In this document: piece after piece, positions 25,444 to 34,584 of the stretch | Layout of the letters: each line of letters opens with the position of its first letter | Numbering within the stretch: the stretch's first letter is position 1 | Assembly (NCBI GenBank): GCA_020636155.1 | Contig: JACJYM010000012.1 | Span: forward strand, 1 to 64,000 | Direction: 5' to 3' | DNA from: Lewinellaceae bacterium | GTDB taxonomy: Bacteria; Bacteroidota; Bacteroidia; Chitinophagales; Saprospiraceae | DNA length: 64,000 nucleotides | The notes under the pieces: model-generated | What the model saw: only the letters and a program-made list of their open reading frames with translations | What the model was told of the DNA's origin: nothing | Databases searched by the model: none | Translations under genes and position numbers: made by a program

Positions 25444-28400
25444 CTACCTCACCAAAGTCACATCCCCATAAAGGGTGGTTGTTTCAGTGCCGCTTTTGTA
25501 GCGGGCGACATACACATAGACCCCTGGGTTGAGGGATTTGTGGTTTTTAGTGCCATCCCAACTCGTGGTATTCGTGGAATTTGGATAATCATAGACCAAG
25601 TTGCCCCATCGGTCAAAAACTTGTGCAGAAATGAGGGTTTGATTTTCGGGGTCTAGCTCAAATTCTAGTACGTCATTGTGTCCATCCTGATTTGGACTGA
25701 AGATGTTAGGGATTGTGGTCGTTGTCGTCGTGGTCTCTTTGACTTTTATTTGTGCGGTTAGATAATATTCGCAGCCATCGGTGTCGATGATTTGAGCTTG
25801 GACAGTGTCGTCTGCATCCGCCGTTATACTTATGCTCGTACATGGTTGGTCGAGGCATTCCCAATTATTGTTTGATTGCCAAGATATGTCTGCGATCTGA
25901 CTTAAACCGTTGCTTTCTATACTTAACGTCACCACAGTTCCCTTATCCACTTCTTGGTTTGCTGGTGCCAACTGGAAGTTCTGAATCGGTACTAAGTCTA
26001 TGGTCACCGTGCCGAGATTCAAGATGCAATTAGGATTGATGATATAGTCCACGTCGTAGCTGCCCTCGGGTAAGTTGCTGACGGTGTTGTTTTCGATGGC
26101 AATAGTTGTGCCATTGAGTTGAATTGCATAATTGTTCGGGTTTTCTCCTGTGAAAGTAATCGTGCCTTCGGTCTCGCCACAGTACAAAGTCTCACCCATC
26201 ACCTCCATATCGAGGGGCATGAGGTCATCTATCGTGTAATTGGCTTTTCCAGTACAAAGATTGTCATCACTCACGATTAAGCCATATTCCCCCGGACTGA
26301 GTTGGGTCAGGTGATTTCCGGTGTAGTCGCTGTTCTGCCAAGTGTAATTGTAAGGGTCGGTGCCGCCCGTCACGGTGACTTCTATCTCTGCGTCATCGGT
26401 GTCGAGACAACTCACAGGATAGATTATTCCTTTAATTTCTATCGAGTCGGGACTGCTGATTTCGACCCATTCTGACAATAGGATATTGCCTGATGCATCT
26501 GTTATTTGGGCTTGATAAGTTCCATCACATAGGGCGGTTCTGTCTTCGTCTGTGTTGCCATCATTCCAAAGAATTTCATAAGGTTGCACCCCTCCCCCGA
26601 TGGTCAGGTCAATGCTGCCTTCGCAATATCCGTAACATAAATTGTCGGTTTCTGAGTAGGCATAAATCAAGCTGTCACTGGCAAATTCCCAATTTTGGGT
26701 GACGGTGCAACCATTCGCATCGGTGACGGTGAGTAGGTAGATGCCAAAACCCAGATTCATACGCAGAGAGTCCGTGTTGCCATCATTCCAGCTGTAGGTA
26801 TAGCTCGGTGTGCCGCCTATGGCCTGCACCGATATTTCACCGCCCATGCCAGTATCGTCGGGTTCTTGAATATTGAGAATGTCTATGATTAGTGTCGGTG
26901 GATTGGTGATTGTGACACTGTCTTGTTGAGTACAGCCATTCGCATCGGTGACGGTAACTGTATAATGGCCTTGTGCGAGATTTTGCCGTTCACTACTGGT
27001 GTTGCCATCGTTCCAAAGAAAAGATACTGGGTCGGTGCCTCCTGTAATCATTAAGCTGATGCTGCCGTCATCGGCATCGTGACAACCGATGTCTGTCCAG
27101 TCAACTTCTAGGGATATTGGGGTAATGGCGGGGATGGTGTAATTTTTGATTAATTCACAGCCATGGTCATCGGTCAAGGTAATCGTATAATCTCCAGCAG
27201 GCAGGTTCGATATCGTGGCAGTTGTGTCTCCCGTACTCCAACTGTAATGATGTAGTCCTGTGCCACCTGTGCTCGTAAGGCTGATTTGTGCAATTGGTTC
27301 ACCAGAGCAATCGAGGCTGTCAATTTCTGCACTGAGACTTAAGGCTTCGGGTTCGGTGAGTTCGTATTCTGCGGTTTTGGTACATCCATAGAGGTCGGTG
27401 ACGGTGACGTTGTATGTTCCTTTGGTAAGGTTGGTTTGGTCTTGGGTGGTACTGCTGTTGTTCCATTCATAGAAATAATTTCCTACTGGCAGGACGGATA
27501 GGTCTATGCTTCCTGTAGAGTCTCCGTGACAGTCGATGTCCTCAGTCGTAGCACTTAATTCATAAGCGGATAAGGTGATGATTTCTATTTCTTCTGTGGT
27601 GATACAGTTATTCGCATCGGTGAGGGTGACAGAGTATGTACCTGTGGCGAGATTTGTTCTTAAGCTATCCGTCTCAGAATCATTCCAGTTGATGCTGTAA
27701 GGTTTTGTGCCTCCGGTGACGTGCAGGGTGATGGTCGCGGTGCTATCTCCTTCGCAGGGGTTTTCTTCTTTGACGTAGTTCAGCATGAGGTTGCTGTCAG
27801 AGTTTACCGTATAGTCGTAGGTATGCTCACAGCCGTGACCGTCAGTGATGGTGAGGGCATAACTGCCTGCTCCTACATTGGTGATCATAGACATAGTATC
27901 TGTCGTACTCCATAGTAGCTGATATGGCGCAGCGATGCTGTCCACACTCAGGCTGATGCTGCCGTTATTCATTCCGCAGCTGGCTGAGAGGATATCGACG
28001 CTGAACATGGGATCAACATAGAGTGAGACCCTAAAGCTATCCTGAGCCGTGCATCCCACACTGTCGGTGACTTGCACATAAAATGTCCCGATACCCAGAC
28101 TATCGATGACCCCTGTGGTATCGCCAGTACTCCACGCATACTCGTAGGGTTCTATACCTCCAGAGGCACTTAGAATGATGCCATTCTTGAGGGTGTCGCT
28201 GCATATCAGACTGTCGTAGACGGCGCTGATGGCGACATGACTGCCCGGGTCATATACCTCGATAATCCCCACGCCACTGGCTCCGGTGGCATCGGTCACG
28301 GTGTATCCATAATCTGCATTACACAGATTGGTGATGATGCTGTCGGTCTCGCTATTACTCCAACTGATGGCATAAGGACTCTGTCCTCCGCTGACCATGA

Positions 28401-29931
28401 GGTGTATCTGACTGTCGCACGTGTCAGCACAAGTACCATAATCCACCAAATAGTCTATGTCTAGGAGTGACTCTATCTCGAAATTAATCAAGGTATCACA
28501 CCCATTGGCATCGGTGACGAGAACCCAGCAAGGGCCTGGGCCGACGTAGGTGTAATCTCCCGTCTCGTTATTGCACCACTCGTAATAATAGTCCGGTGTC
28601 CCATCGAAAGCCCCCACTTCCACATAAGTGAGTCCATCGCTGCCTATGACATCGATGAACAAACTCGCCACCAGGACTGGTGGCTGAGTGACCATGTAGC
28701 TGGTGCTACCATAGCATCCCTTGCTGTCGGTCACGGTCAGGCCGTAGTTGCCCGGCTGCAAGTCGCTGATATCGGCATCGGTATCGGTGCTTGACCATGC
28801 ATAATCTAGAGGAATATTATTGCCAGGGGTAACGCTGCTCTCTATCATCCCGTTGCCGTCTCCATGACACAGGATGTTCGTCACGGTACCATCGACGTCC
28901 AGTACCTCAGTCTCAAAAAACACATCGATGGGATATGGGGTCTCGCAGTGGTCGCCATAGTCGATCATGACGGTATAGCTGCCCTGCATATCGGACGGTA
29001 CTTCATAATTGCTATCAGTCGCTCCCAGTATGGCGATGCCCTCGTAGTACCACTGATAGGTCGCTCCGCCCTCATAAGGCACTTCTACATAAACCCCTGA
29101 GGTACAGTCACCATAGCTTGTTACGGTGTTGAGAGGTAGGGATTGATACTCGCCTGTGATGTGGATGTCGTCTATGTAATGGTAGGCGGTCATTATATTG
29201 TTTGCAGAACAAAAATCACAACTCCCACCAAGTGCAATGGCTTGCGCTGGACCATTGGCAATAAAACTTGTCGCTACATAGAGCCAACTGCTGTCCATGA
29301 CACCACTAACTGGGATCGTAGTTATGATGTACCAGTCCTGCCCACTATCGTCCAGACAATCCAAACCATCTACGGGTAAATTATCACAACTATTGTTTCC
29401 ATATAAGTTAAATTCAAAATTCAAAGGTGAAGAATAGTAAACATTAGATGGAGGATCAAATAAAGTATCGTTAAAACCTACATAGAAACTGATATCGTAA
29501 TTGTTTCCAATCAGTAAAGATTGCGTCATACAAGTTCCTACAGAGGCATTCGGAGAATTTGTACCTACACCAATTCCAACTGCACCATTTCCAGATGGAA
29601 TGGGTAAAGGGATTAATAGTCCTGTACCAAGAAATCCACAGGTATTATAATAATCAGCACCATTATCCATTAAATTTCCAGATATCCACCCATCATTAAG
29701 ACATTCTATTCCTAGGTAATTATCTAAGCCAGAATAGTTTGTCGGGCAACAAGAATATTCCTCGAAATCTCCAATCACATCTGTGCTGATAATACCGCAG
29801 ATACAATCCTCCACATCGTTTAGGTCAATGAGACCATCCCCGTCGTCGTCAATTCCGTTGTTGCAGATTTCTTGGGCAGGACATATTTTTATAAAAAATA
29901 TTACGATAATTGAGCTAAGAATCCATTTCAT
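25444..29931 (-). CDS. Giant SprB-repeat surface protein with type B T9SS/CHU_C domain (copy B)
   Basis: The 1495-residue paralogue of the copy A protein has the same architecture: signal peptide (ending CPAQ), EICNNGIDDDGDGLIDLNDV Ca2+-binding motif, Cys-rich N-terminal domain to about 260, SprB-type repeats to about 1250, then the type B T9SS/CHU_C domain. The N-terminal domain differs at many sites (NYSGLDNYLGIECLNDGWIS instead of the copy A stretch before DGWIPAT; SANNIMTAYHYIDD instead of AANGYEHCYHFIDD), whereas the repeats differ only here and there. Two close copies in tandem are typical of surface antigens that can recombine. Function as adhesin is inferred. Confidence 0.92.
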   Translation of the reverse strand: MKWILSSIIVIFFIKICPAQEICNNGIDDDGDGLIDLNDVEDCICGIISTDVIGDFEEYSCCPTNYSGLDNYLGIECLNDGWISGNLMDNGADYYNTCGFLGTGLLIPLPIPSGNGAVGIGVGTNSPNASVGTCMTQSLLIGNNYDISFYVGFNDTLFDPPSNVYYSSPLNFEFNLYGNNSCDNLPVDGLDCLDDSGQDWYIITTIPVSGVMDSSWLYVATSFIANGPAQAIALGGSCDFCSANNIMTAYHYIDDIHITGEYQSLPLNTVTSYGDCTSGVYVEVPYEGGATYQWYYEGIAILGATDSNYEVPSDMQGSYTVMIDYGDHCETPYPIDVFFETEVLDVDGTVTNILCHGDGNGMIESSVTPGNNIPLDYAWSSTDTDADISDLQPGNYGLTVTDSKGCYGSTSYMVTQPPVLVASLFIDVIGSDGLTYVEVGAFDGTPDYYYEWCNNETGDYTYVGPGPCWVLVTDANGCDTLINFEIESLLDIDYLVDYGTCADTCDSQIHLMVSGGQSPYAISWSNSETDSIITNLCNADYGYTVTDATGASGVGIIEVYDPGSHVAISAVYDSLICSDTLKNGIILSASGGIEPYEYAWSTGDTTGVIDSLGIGTFYVQVTDSVGCTAQDSFRVSLYVDPMFSVDILSASCGMNNGSISLSVDSIAAPYQLLWSTTDTMSMITNVGAGSYALTITDGHGCEHTYDYTVNSDSNLMLNYVKEENPCEGDSTATITLHVTGGTKPYSINWNDSETDSLRTNLATGTYSVTLTDANNCITTEEIEIITLSAYELSATTEDIDCHGDSTGSIDLSVLPVGNYFYEWNNSSTTQDQTNLTKGTYNVTVTDLYGCTKTAEYELTEPEALSLSAEIDSLDCSGEPIAQISLTSTGGTGLHHYSWSTGDTTATISNLPAGDYTITLTDDHGCELIKNYTIPAITPISLEVDWTDIGCHDADDGSISLMITGGTDPVSFLWNDGNTSSERQNLAQGHYTVTVTDANGCTQQDSVTITNPPTLIIDILNIQEPDDTGMGGEISVQAIGGTPSYTYSWNDGNTDSLRMNLGFGIYLLTVTDANGCTVTQNWEFASDSLIYAYSETDNLCYGYCEGSIDLTIGGGVQPYEILWNDGNTDEDRTALCDGTYQAQITDASGNILLSEWVEISSPDSIEIKGIIYPVSCLDTDDAEIEVTVTGGTDPYNYTWQNSDYTGNHLTQLSPGEYGLIVSDDNLCTGKANYTIDDLMPLDMEVMGETLYCGETEGTITFTGENPNNYAIQLNGTTIAIENNTVSNLPEGSYDVDYIINPNCILNLGTVTIDLVPIQNFQLAPANQEVDKGTVVTLSIESNGLSQIADISWQSNNNWECLDQPCTSISITADADDTVQAQIIDTDGCEYYLTAQIKVKETTTTTTTIPNIFSPNQDGHNDVLEFELDPENQTLISAQVFDRWGNLVYDYPNSTNTTSWDGTKNHKSLNPGVYVYVARYKSGTETTTLYGDVTLVR

Positions 29932-29946
29932 ATCTACGATTCAAAA

Positions 29947-29964
29947 GGGGGCAATAATGCCCCC
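29947..29964 (-). terminator. Intercistronic hairpin (copy B), possible attenuator
   Basis: A perfect 6-bp GC stem (GGGGGC, loop ATTATT, GCCCCC) followed by TTTT on the minus strand lies 16 bp after the small gene's stop and 15 bp before the giant gene's start. Position and form match the hairpin of copy A, though the loops are unrelated. Confidence 0.65.
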
Positions 29965-29980
29965 AAATTTTCATTAATAC

Positions 29981-30346
29981 TTAATCATCAATGGTCACCT
30001 CACCACAACCATTCCATGTTGCAGTAAGCCCGGTAGAGTACGGTGTACCCAAACTGCATCCTGCACCGCAAGAGGAATAAGCCCTTACCTCATAAGCAGG
30101 TGAAGAACCTGAAACAAAAGCCTCAACAAGAGTCCAACCGGTAGTACTAGTAACACCATTAATTACCCCTGTACCAGGGCTTAACGAAATTGAGCCATAT
30201 CCGGCATCACATTTGTCCGAATCTGTCTCATATACACCTCTTACTGCTAAATTGTAAGATGTATTGTTATGAACAATTAGATTCTGTTGCCCATTCACCA
30301 AATAAGCAACAAAACAAAAAACAAAAGAAAAAATTAACTTTTTCAT
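29981..30346 (-). CDS. Small secreted Cys/Gly/Ser-rich protein (copy B partner)
   Basis: From the ATG at 30346 the product has 121 residues and a signal peptide (KLIFSFVFCFVAYLVNGQ) matching copy A in all but one place; the reading frame opens 33 bp earlier, but that start adds 11 residues before the signal. The mature part differs from its partner except for a general plan: LTATWNGCGEVTI at the end, a Cys pair in SSCGAGCSLG, and a TGWTLVEAF stretch that matches GWTVVRAE in copy A. The strong signal-peptide match with a divergent mature part suggests recombination or diversifying selection. It heads the operon with the giant gene. No family recognised. Confidence 0.84.
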   Translation of the reverse strand: MKKLIFSFVFCFVAYLVNGQQNLIVHNNTSYNLAVRGVYETDSDKCDAGYGSISLSPGTGVINGVTSTTGWTLVEAFVSGSSPAYEVRAYSSCGAGCSLGTPYSTGLTATWNGCGEVTIDD

Positions 30347-30386
30347 AATCGAAAAATTTAAGGTATAAAAAAATGACAACTAAAAA

Positions 30387-30428
30387 GAAGCAACTAAAAA
30401 GAAGCAACTAAAAAGAAGCAACTAAAAA
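30387..30428. repeat. 14-bp tandem minisatellite, copy B leader
   Basis: Three perfect GAAGCAACTAAAAA units plus a partial unit, at the same place as in copy A (40 bp before the small gene's start). Identity of this non-coding array in both copies suggests either recent duplication or a conserved leader role. Confidence 0.9.
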
Positions 30429-30445
30429 GAAGTCTGTGTCATTGG

Positions 30446-30477
30446 TAAAGTTAAAACAGAAAATAGTAAAAAACAAA
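30446..30477 (-). promoter_or_regulatory. Promoter of adhesin unit B (weakened -7 box)
   Basis: On the minus strand TTTG (30474-30477), 20 bp, then TAACTTTA (30446-30453). The last base departs from TANNTTTG, unlike the perfect box of copy A, so unit B may be expressed more weakly or need a regulator. Confidence 0.62.
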
Positions 30478-30666
30478 TATTTTAACATTTAAAATAAAAA
30501 TAAATATTTAAATCATTATTTTGTTGTTTATCGCAATTATAATTTTATAGTATTACGTAATTAGAAATATTATTTTACATCTGTCTGTCGTTTTGAATAT
30601 GATTTAGACAGTAATAATACAGAATTAGCGGATAAATTGTCATCAATGGATGGCAATCGAAAAAAT

Positions 30667-31344
30667 TCAATCCTCAACGAAAAATTCCAACCACGGATAA
30701 GTTTCCGGCTTCGGTGCTCTGATGGTTATTTTTTCTTTTTTTACGGGGTGTATGAAGCTCATCTTATGACAGTGTAAGCAGATAGACCGGTCGTCCATTT
30801 TGTACATCGAGCCATATTTTGTGTCCCCGAGTATTGGGCAGCCCATTTTTTTTAGTTGAGCCCTGATCTGATGGGGTCTTCCTGTGAGAGGCCACACTTT
30901 GAGCAGACTTTTTTCGTTCATTTCACCGACCATTTCATAGGTCAGTTCTGCTCTTTTGCCCCCTTTTTTTTCTTTGTCATAGGCTTTGACCATATTGGTT
31001 TGTTCATCCTTGACGATATAATGCACCAGTGTCGCCTCAAAGTCCTTGGGTCGTCCTTCTGTGATGGCGAGATATTCTTTTTCTATCTGCCTATTTTTAA
31101 AAATTTCATTGAGCCGGGTAAGCGCTTTACTTGTCCGAGCAAAAATGACAATGCCCGTGACCGGTCTATCCAGTCGGTGTACCGGGTTGAGGAAAACATC
31201 TCCTGGTTTATCGTATTTCTTTTTGATGTAGTTTTTTACTTCATCCAGCAGAGTCTTATCCCCTGTTTTGTCCCCTTGAACCAAATCTCCGGGCTCTTTG
31301 TTAACTGCAATGATGTGATTGTCCTCGTAAACTATGTCTAACAT
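30667..31344 (-). CDS. RluA-family pseudouridine synthase
   Basis: The 225-residue enzyme converts uridine to pseudouridine in rRNA or tRNA. The catalytic motif HRLDRPVTG gives Asp59. It also has the N-terminal VYEDNHIIAVNKEPG strand, the EKEYLAITEG stretch and the RPHQIRAQLKKMGCPILGDTKYG motif of the RluA fold. There is no S4 domain at the N-terminus, which fits the short RluA/RluC-like or TruC forms. The exact target base is not predictable. It is divergent from mqnD with only 33 bp between the starts, so the two promoters overlap. Confidence 0.93.
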   Translation of the reverse strand: MLDIVYEDNHIIAVNKEPGDLVQGDKTGDKTLLDEVKNYIKKKYDKPGDVFLNPVHRLDRPVTGIVIFARTSKALTRLNEIFKNRQIEKEYLAITEGRPKDFEATLVHYIVKDEQTNMVKAYDKEKKGGKRAELTYEMVGEMNEKSLLKVWPLTGRPHQIRAQLKKMGCPILGDTKYGSMYKMDDRSICLHCHKMSFIHPVKKEKITIRAPKPETYPWLEFFVED

Positions 31345-31377
31345 AAAGAGTGTTTTTCAAAAATTTTAGCAAAAGTA

Positions 31378-32208
31378 ATGATTATGCAGTTAAGTTTGGC
31401 TTATAGTCCCTGTCCTAATGATACATTTATGTTTGATGCCATGGTTCATGGACGATTATGTAGAACAATGCAGTTCGCTGAGCCTGCACTTATGGATATT
31501 GAACATCTCAATGGCAAGGCCGGACTGAGCGAATATGATATTACAAAAATCAGTTATGCCCAATTTTTTAATGTAAAAGATCAGTATCAATTGTTGCATT
31601 CAGGGAGTGCCTTGGGAAGAAATTGTGGCCCCCTTCTCATCGCAAAGAGGAATATTGATTTATACAATGCGGATTTAACGGTGGCCATTCCGGGTTACCA
31701 TACCACAGCCAATCAATTGCTGAAATTCGCCTTCCCGCATATACAGCATAGAGTAGAGTTGTGCTTTTCGGAAATAGAGGAAGCCGTCTCTGGTGGCAAA
31801 GTCGATTTAGGCTTGATCATCCATGAGAGTCGCTTTACTTACCAACAGAAGGGATTGATAAAAATAGCTGATTTGGGTGAGATCTGGGAAGAAAAGACGG
31901 GAAGTCCCATCCCACTCGGTGGTATCGTGGTCAGACGTAACTTGGATGACAAGGTCAAAAGAGAAATCGATGGTCTTCTTAAAGCGAGCATTGGATATGC
32001 CTTTCATCATCCGGAGGTCAGTCTGCCTTATTGTAGAAGCCATGCCCAAGAAATGGATGATGAGGTGATGCAATCTCATATTCATCTTTATGTCAACGAA
32101 TACAGTGTAGATATTGGCAAAGATGGTATGGAGGCAGTTAGAATATTGGGCGAAAGCATTTTAGAACGAAAGATATCAGACAAAGAACTCCGAAGTTTTT
32201 TCATTTAA
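31378..32208 (+). CDS. mqnD: 1,4-dihydroxy-6-naphthoate synthase MqnD (futalosine pathway)
   Basis: The 276-residue protein is MqnD, which turns cyclic dehypoxanthinyl futalosine into 1,4-dihydroxy-6-naphthoate, a late step of the alternative menaquinone pathway. Typical motifs: LAYSPCPNDTFMFDAMVHG at the N-terminus, YDITKISYAQF, the GRNCGPLLIAK strand, VAIPGYHTTANQLLKF, and LGLIIHESRFTYQ carrying the active-site His. The C-terminus LPYCRSHAQEMDDEVMQSHI is also in the family. A second ATG two codons downstream (31384) is equally possible. No other mqn gene is in this window. Confidence 0.95.
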   Translation: MIMQLSLAYSPCPNDTFMFDAMVHGRLCRTMQFAEPALMDIEHLNGKAGLSEYDITKISYAQFFNVKDQYQLLHSGSALGRNCGPLLIAKRNIDLYNADLTVAIPGYHTTANQLLKFAFPHIQHRVELCFSEIEEAVSGGKVDLGLIIHESRFTYQQKGLIKIADLGEIWEEKTGSPIPLGGIVVRRNLDDKVKREIDGLLKASIGYAFHHPEVSLPYCRSHAQEMDDEVMQSHIHLYVNEYSVDIGKDGMEAVRILGESILERKISDKELRSFFI

Positions 32209-32244
32209 TGTTAATAGTTTTTATACATAAGTTATGATGCATAT

Positions 32245-33165
32245 ATGAAATACCTGAAGCTGAACTATATAATACTTCTATCAATATTTACCCTCCAGTT
32301 AACAGCTCAAAACTGGTGCTTGGAAGAATTTGAGAAAATACAATACCTTCAAAACGAATCTCATGCAGTTATAAAGAATGAAAGCAAGTCACTTTCTAAA
32401 AGAATTAGAGAATCAAAGAAATTGGCAAAAGAAGCATTGACATTCGCATATAAAACTATTGAACAAAAAGATTGCGAGAATTATTCAGTCATAGTTGATA
32501 GGATAATTCAGTTAGAACTGCAATTATGAAATCCAAAAAATGCAGAATCTATCGCATTGCAAAGATTGAACAAACGGACACCTAATTGGAAAAGCGAAAA
32601 GGGAAAGGCTGATCCTGCTGACCTAGAAATATTAGCAATTATAGCTAACTATGAAAAATCAAACTCATTTTATCATTATGTAAAAAAATATAATGGGTTA
32701 TACGGTGTTTGTGGAACCACTACATACGAAGAAGATGTGTCAAACTTATTGTGGAAAGCAGAAACGTTGTACAAAAAGTATGGTAAAATATATTGTCTGA
32801 GATTTTTACAAGGATCAACAATCATCATTAATGAGGACAATGAAAGGGCAGCTTTGATTTGGAATAAAATTTATGACTTGTTAATCAACTCATTAAGTCT
32901 AGAAAGGTCATTCGAAGAGATTAAACTGGAATACGAATCAGCTGAAATCCAATACAAAGAGTTAGAAGATTGGGAAATGCTTATGTGGGAATTTGAATTC
33001 CAAAAAAGTAAATATTTTATTGAGATAGGAAGAGTGACCTTGTATTTTAAAACTATCGATTGTCCGGATGAACAAAATAAATTTAAAAGTTGTCAACCTG
33101 AAAACTTGGAGCAATTAAAACTTGAATCAGAATTGTATAAAAAAATTAAAGAGTACGCATTATAG
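32245..33165 (+). pseudogene. Secreted helical protein interrupted by an in-frame TGA
   Basis: The ATG at 32245 opens a signal peptide (LNYIILLSIFTLQLTAQ) and a helical region, ending after 94 codons at TGA 32527-32529. The same frame continues without interruption from NPKNAESIALQRLNKRTPN to the stop at 33163-33165 (a further 211 codons), forming one 306-codon gene. The C-terminal part is rich in Tyr, Trp and Glu and looks TPR-like or helical (IYDLLINSL; ELEDWEMLMWEFEFQ). No family is recognised. The TGA could come from TGG, CGA or GGA by one change. It lies 36 bp behind mqnD. Confidence 0.75.
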
Positions 33166-33523
33166 CAAGTTATGACTTCAGATATTACTCCTAAAGTCGG
33201 CACTACGGGTGCAGTAAAAGCAACATTACTAGATAGTAAGTACGGCGATAAATGAATTACCCTTAAAAAATGTTTACCCAATTAGGGTTAGAGGATTCTT
33301 TATTCTTTTGGCAAATGTGTTAGTGTTTTATTAATATTTTTAATTCATCTTTTTGTTAAAATAAAATTACCATATAAAAAATTGATAATCAATCGTATAG
33401 AAATATTAAAATTAAAATATAAGGGTTTTGTGTAATTTAAATTTACATATTACCCAAAAAATTATGTTTTGGCACAGATTTTGAATTAATAGTATATGAG
33501 TTTTGGTTATTAAATTGAGTAAT
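33166..33523 (+). other. Non-coding spacer
   Basis: AT-rich spacer after the disrupted gene. A 27-codon ORF (33172-33255, MTSDITPKVGTTGAVKATLL) is too short and isolated to be called a gene. No repeat or recognisable regulatory element was seen other than the terminator at its end. Confidence 0.5.
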
Positions 33524-33552
33524 GCCCGTGTTTCGTCGACACGGGCTTTTTT
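33524..33552 (+). terminator. Rho-independent terminator
   Basis: GCCCGTGT (33524-33531) and ACACGGGC (33539-33546) form an 8-bp perfect GC-rich stem with a 7-nt loop, followed by six T (33547-33552). It isolates the upstream region from hemC. It is 360 bp beyond the last stop codon, so an unannotated short transcript could also end here. Confidence 0.9.
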
Positions 33553-33689
33553 ATTCTTATCCTGATTCTATAATAAAGTGGATTCGTATTTCCAGATTGA
33601 TTTTTTTAATTCTAATTTTGCAATTCAATTTCGTTTTTATTTTATTGATAATAAGCGTGATAAATTAGAATAGTATAATATAGAAAGAT

Positions 33690-34583
33690 TTGATAAAAAT
33701 AGGAACAAGAGGAAGTGACCTAGCATTATGGCAAGCCCGGTTTTTACAATCAGAAATCCGAAAATTAGGTCTCGATTCGACTCTGAGCATAATAAAAACC
33801 AAAGGGGATAAAATCCAAGATCTCAGCTTTGATAAAATAGAGGGCAAAGGTTTTTTTACGAAAGAAATAGAAGAGGCATTACTAAATCACACGGTGGATA
33901 TTGCCGTGCATTCTATGAAGGATCTACCCACTGAAATGCCGCAGGGCTTGGTCTTAGCCGCGGTCTCGTATAGAGCCAATCCTGCGGATGTACTCCTAGT
34001 CAATGAGGATAAAGCGAGCCAAAACGATCCTTTGATGTTGAGACCAAATGCGACGGTAGGAACTTCCTCATCAAGGAGGAAAGCATTGCTGATTGATATT
34101 CGTCCAGACTTAGTAATTAAAGATTTAAGAGGGAATGTGCCTACAAGGGTCGCAAAATTAAAATCTGGTGAGTATGATGCCATTGTGCTGGCCAAAGCGG
34201 GAATCGAGAGGCTAGAGTTACCGCTTGAAGGGGTCGTGATGCGAGAGCTGTATCCTAGAGAGTTTGTACCGGCACCGGCGCAGGGAATTTTAGCTTTTCA
34301 GTGTAGGGAAGAAGATAGGGAGATGAGGAAAACGCTGTTGAAAATTCACAATGCAGAAATAGCAGAATGCAGTAATGTAGAACGTAGGGTATTGAAGTTG
34401 TTGGGTGGAGGATGCCATCTTCCTTTAGGCGTATTTTGTGAGAAGGACGTTGTGGGCAATTACCACGTGCATGCCGCCTATTCGCCAAATGTGGACGAAC
34501 CATTACGGAAAATAAACATTTCTTATAGTACGACGGTAGGATTGGCAGAGGCCGTTTTTGAAAAATTGAAGAATAACAATTAA
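33690..34583 (+). CDS. hemC: Hydroxymethylbilane synthase (porphobilinogen deaminase)
   Basis: The 297-residue HemC joins four porphobilinogen units into hydroxymethylbilane for haem synthesis. Visible motifs: IGTRGSDLALWQA at the start, KGFFTKEIEEALL, the active-site HSMKDLPTEMP, and GTSSSRRKALL with the substrate-binding arginines, then LRGNVPTRVAKL. The dipyrromethane cofactor Cys is Cys242 (LGGGCHLPLG). The start is TTG at 33690, since no ATG precedes IKIGTRGS. A TAATTTTG -7-like box lies at 33613-33620 without a clear -33. First gene of a three-gene run; the next starts after one base. Confidence 0.96.
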   Translation: MIKIGTRGSDLALWQARFLQSEIRKLGLDSTLSIIKTKGDKIQDLSFDKIEGKGFFTKEIEEALLNHTVDIAVHSMKDLPTEMPQGLVLAAVSYRANPADVLLVNEDKASQNDPLMLRPNATVGTSSSRRKALLIDIRPDLVIKDLRGNVPTRVAKLKSGEYDAIVLAKAGIERLELPLEGVVMRELYPREFVPAPAQGILAFQCREEDREMRKTLLKIHNAEIAECSNVERRVLKLLGGGCHLPLGVFCEKDVVGNYHVHAAYSPNVDEPLRKINISYSTTVGLAEAVFEKLKNNN

Positions 34584-34584
34584 T

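Larger units (their letters stand above)
25317..30577. repeat. Tandem duplication, copy B
   Basis: Copy B of the 5.2-kb direct duplication, with the same gene order and flanks as copy A. The coding text of the giant gene is nearly identical over most of the repeat region. Differences concentrate in the first 220 codons, in the small gene, in the intercistronic hairpin loop and in the promoter. The 117 bp between the units (25200-25316) has no counterpart that I can see. Confidence 0.92.

Noticed and set aside
32527..32529. TGA read as selenocysteine, or an altered genetic code
   Set aside because: Other genes in the window end at TGA, TAA and TAG in the normal way, and no SECIS-like hairpin directly after the codon was seen.
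33172..33255. A 27-codon ORF after the disrupted gene
   Set aside because: Too short, no recognisable motif, no promoter or partner; may be a chance ORF.
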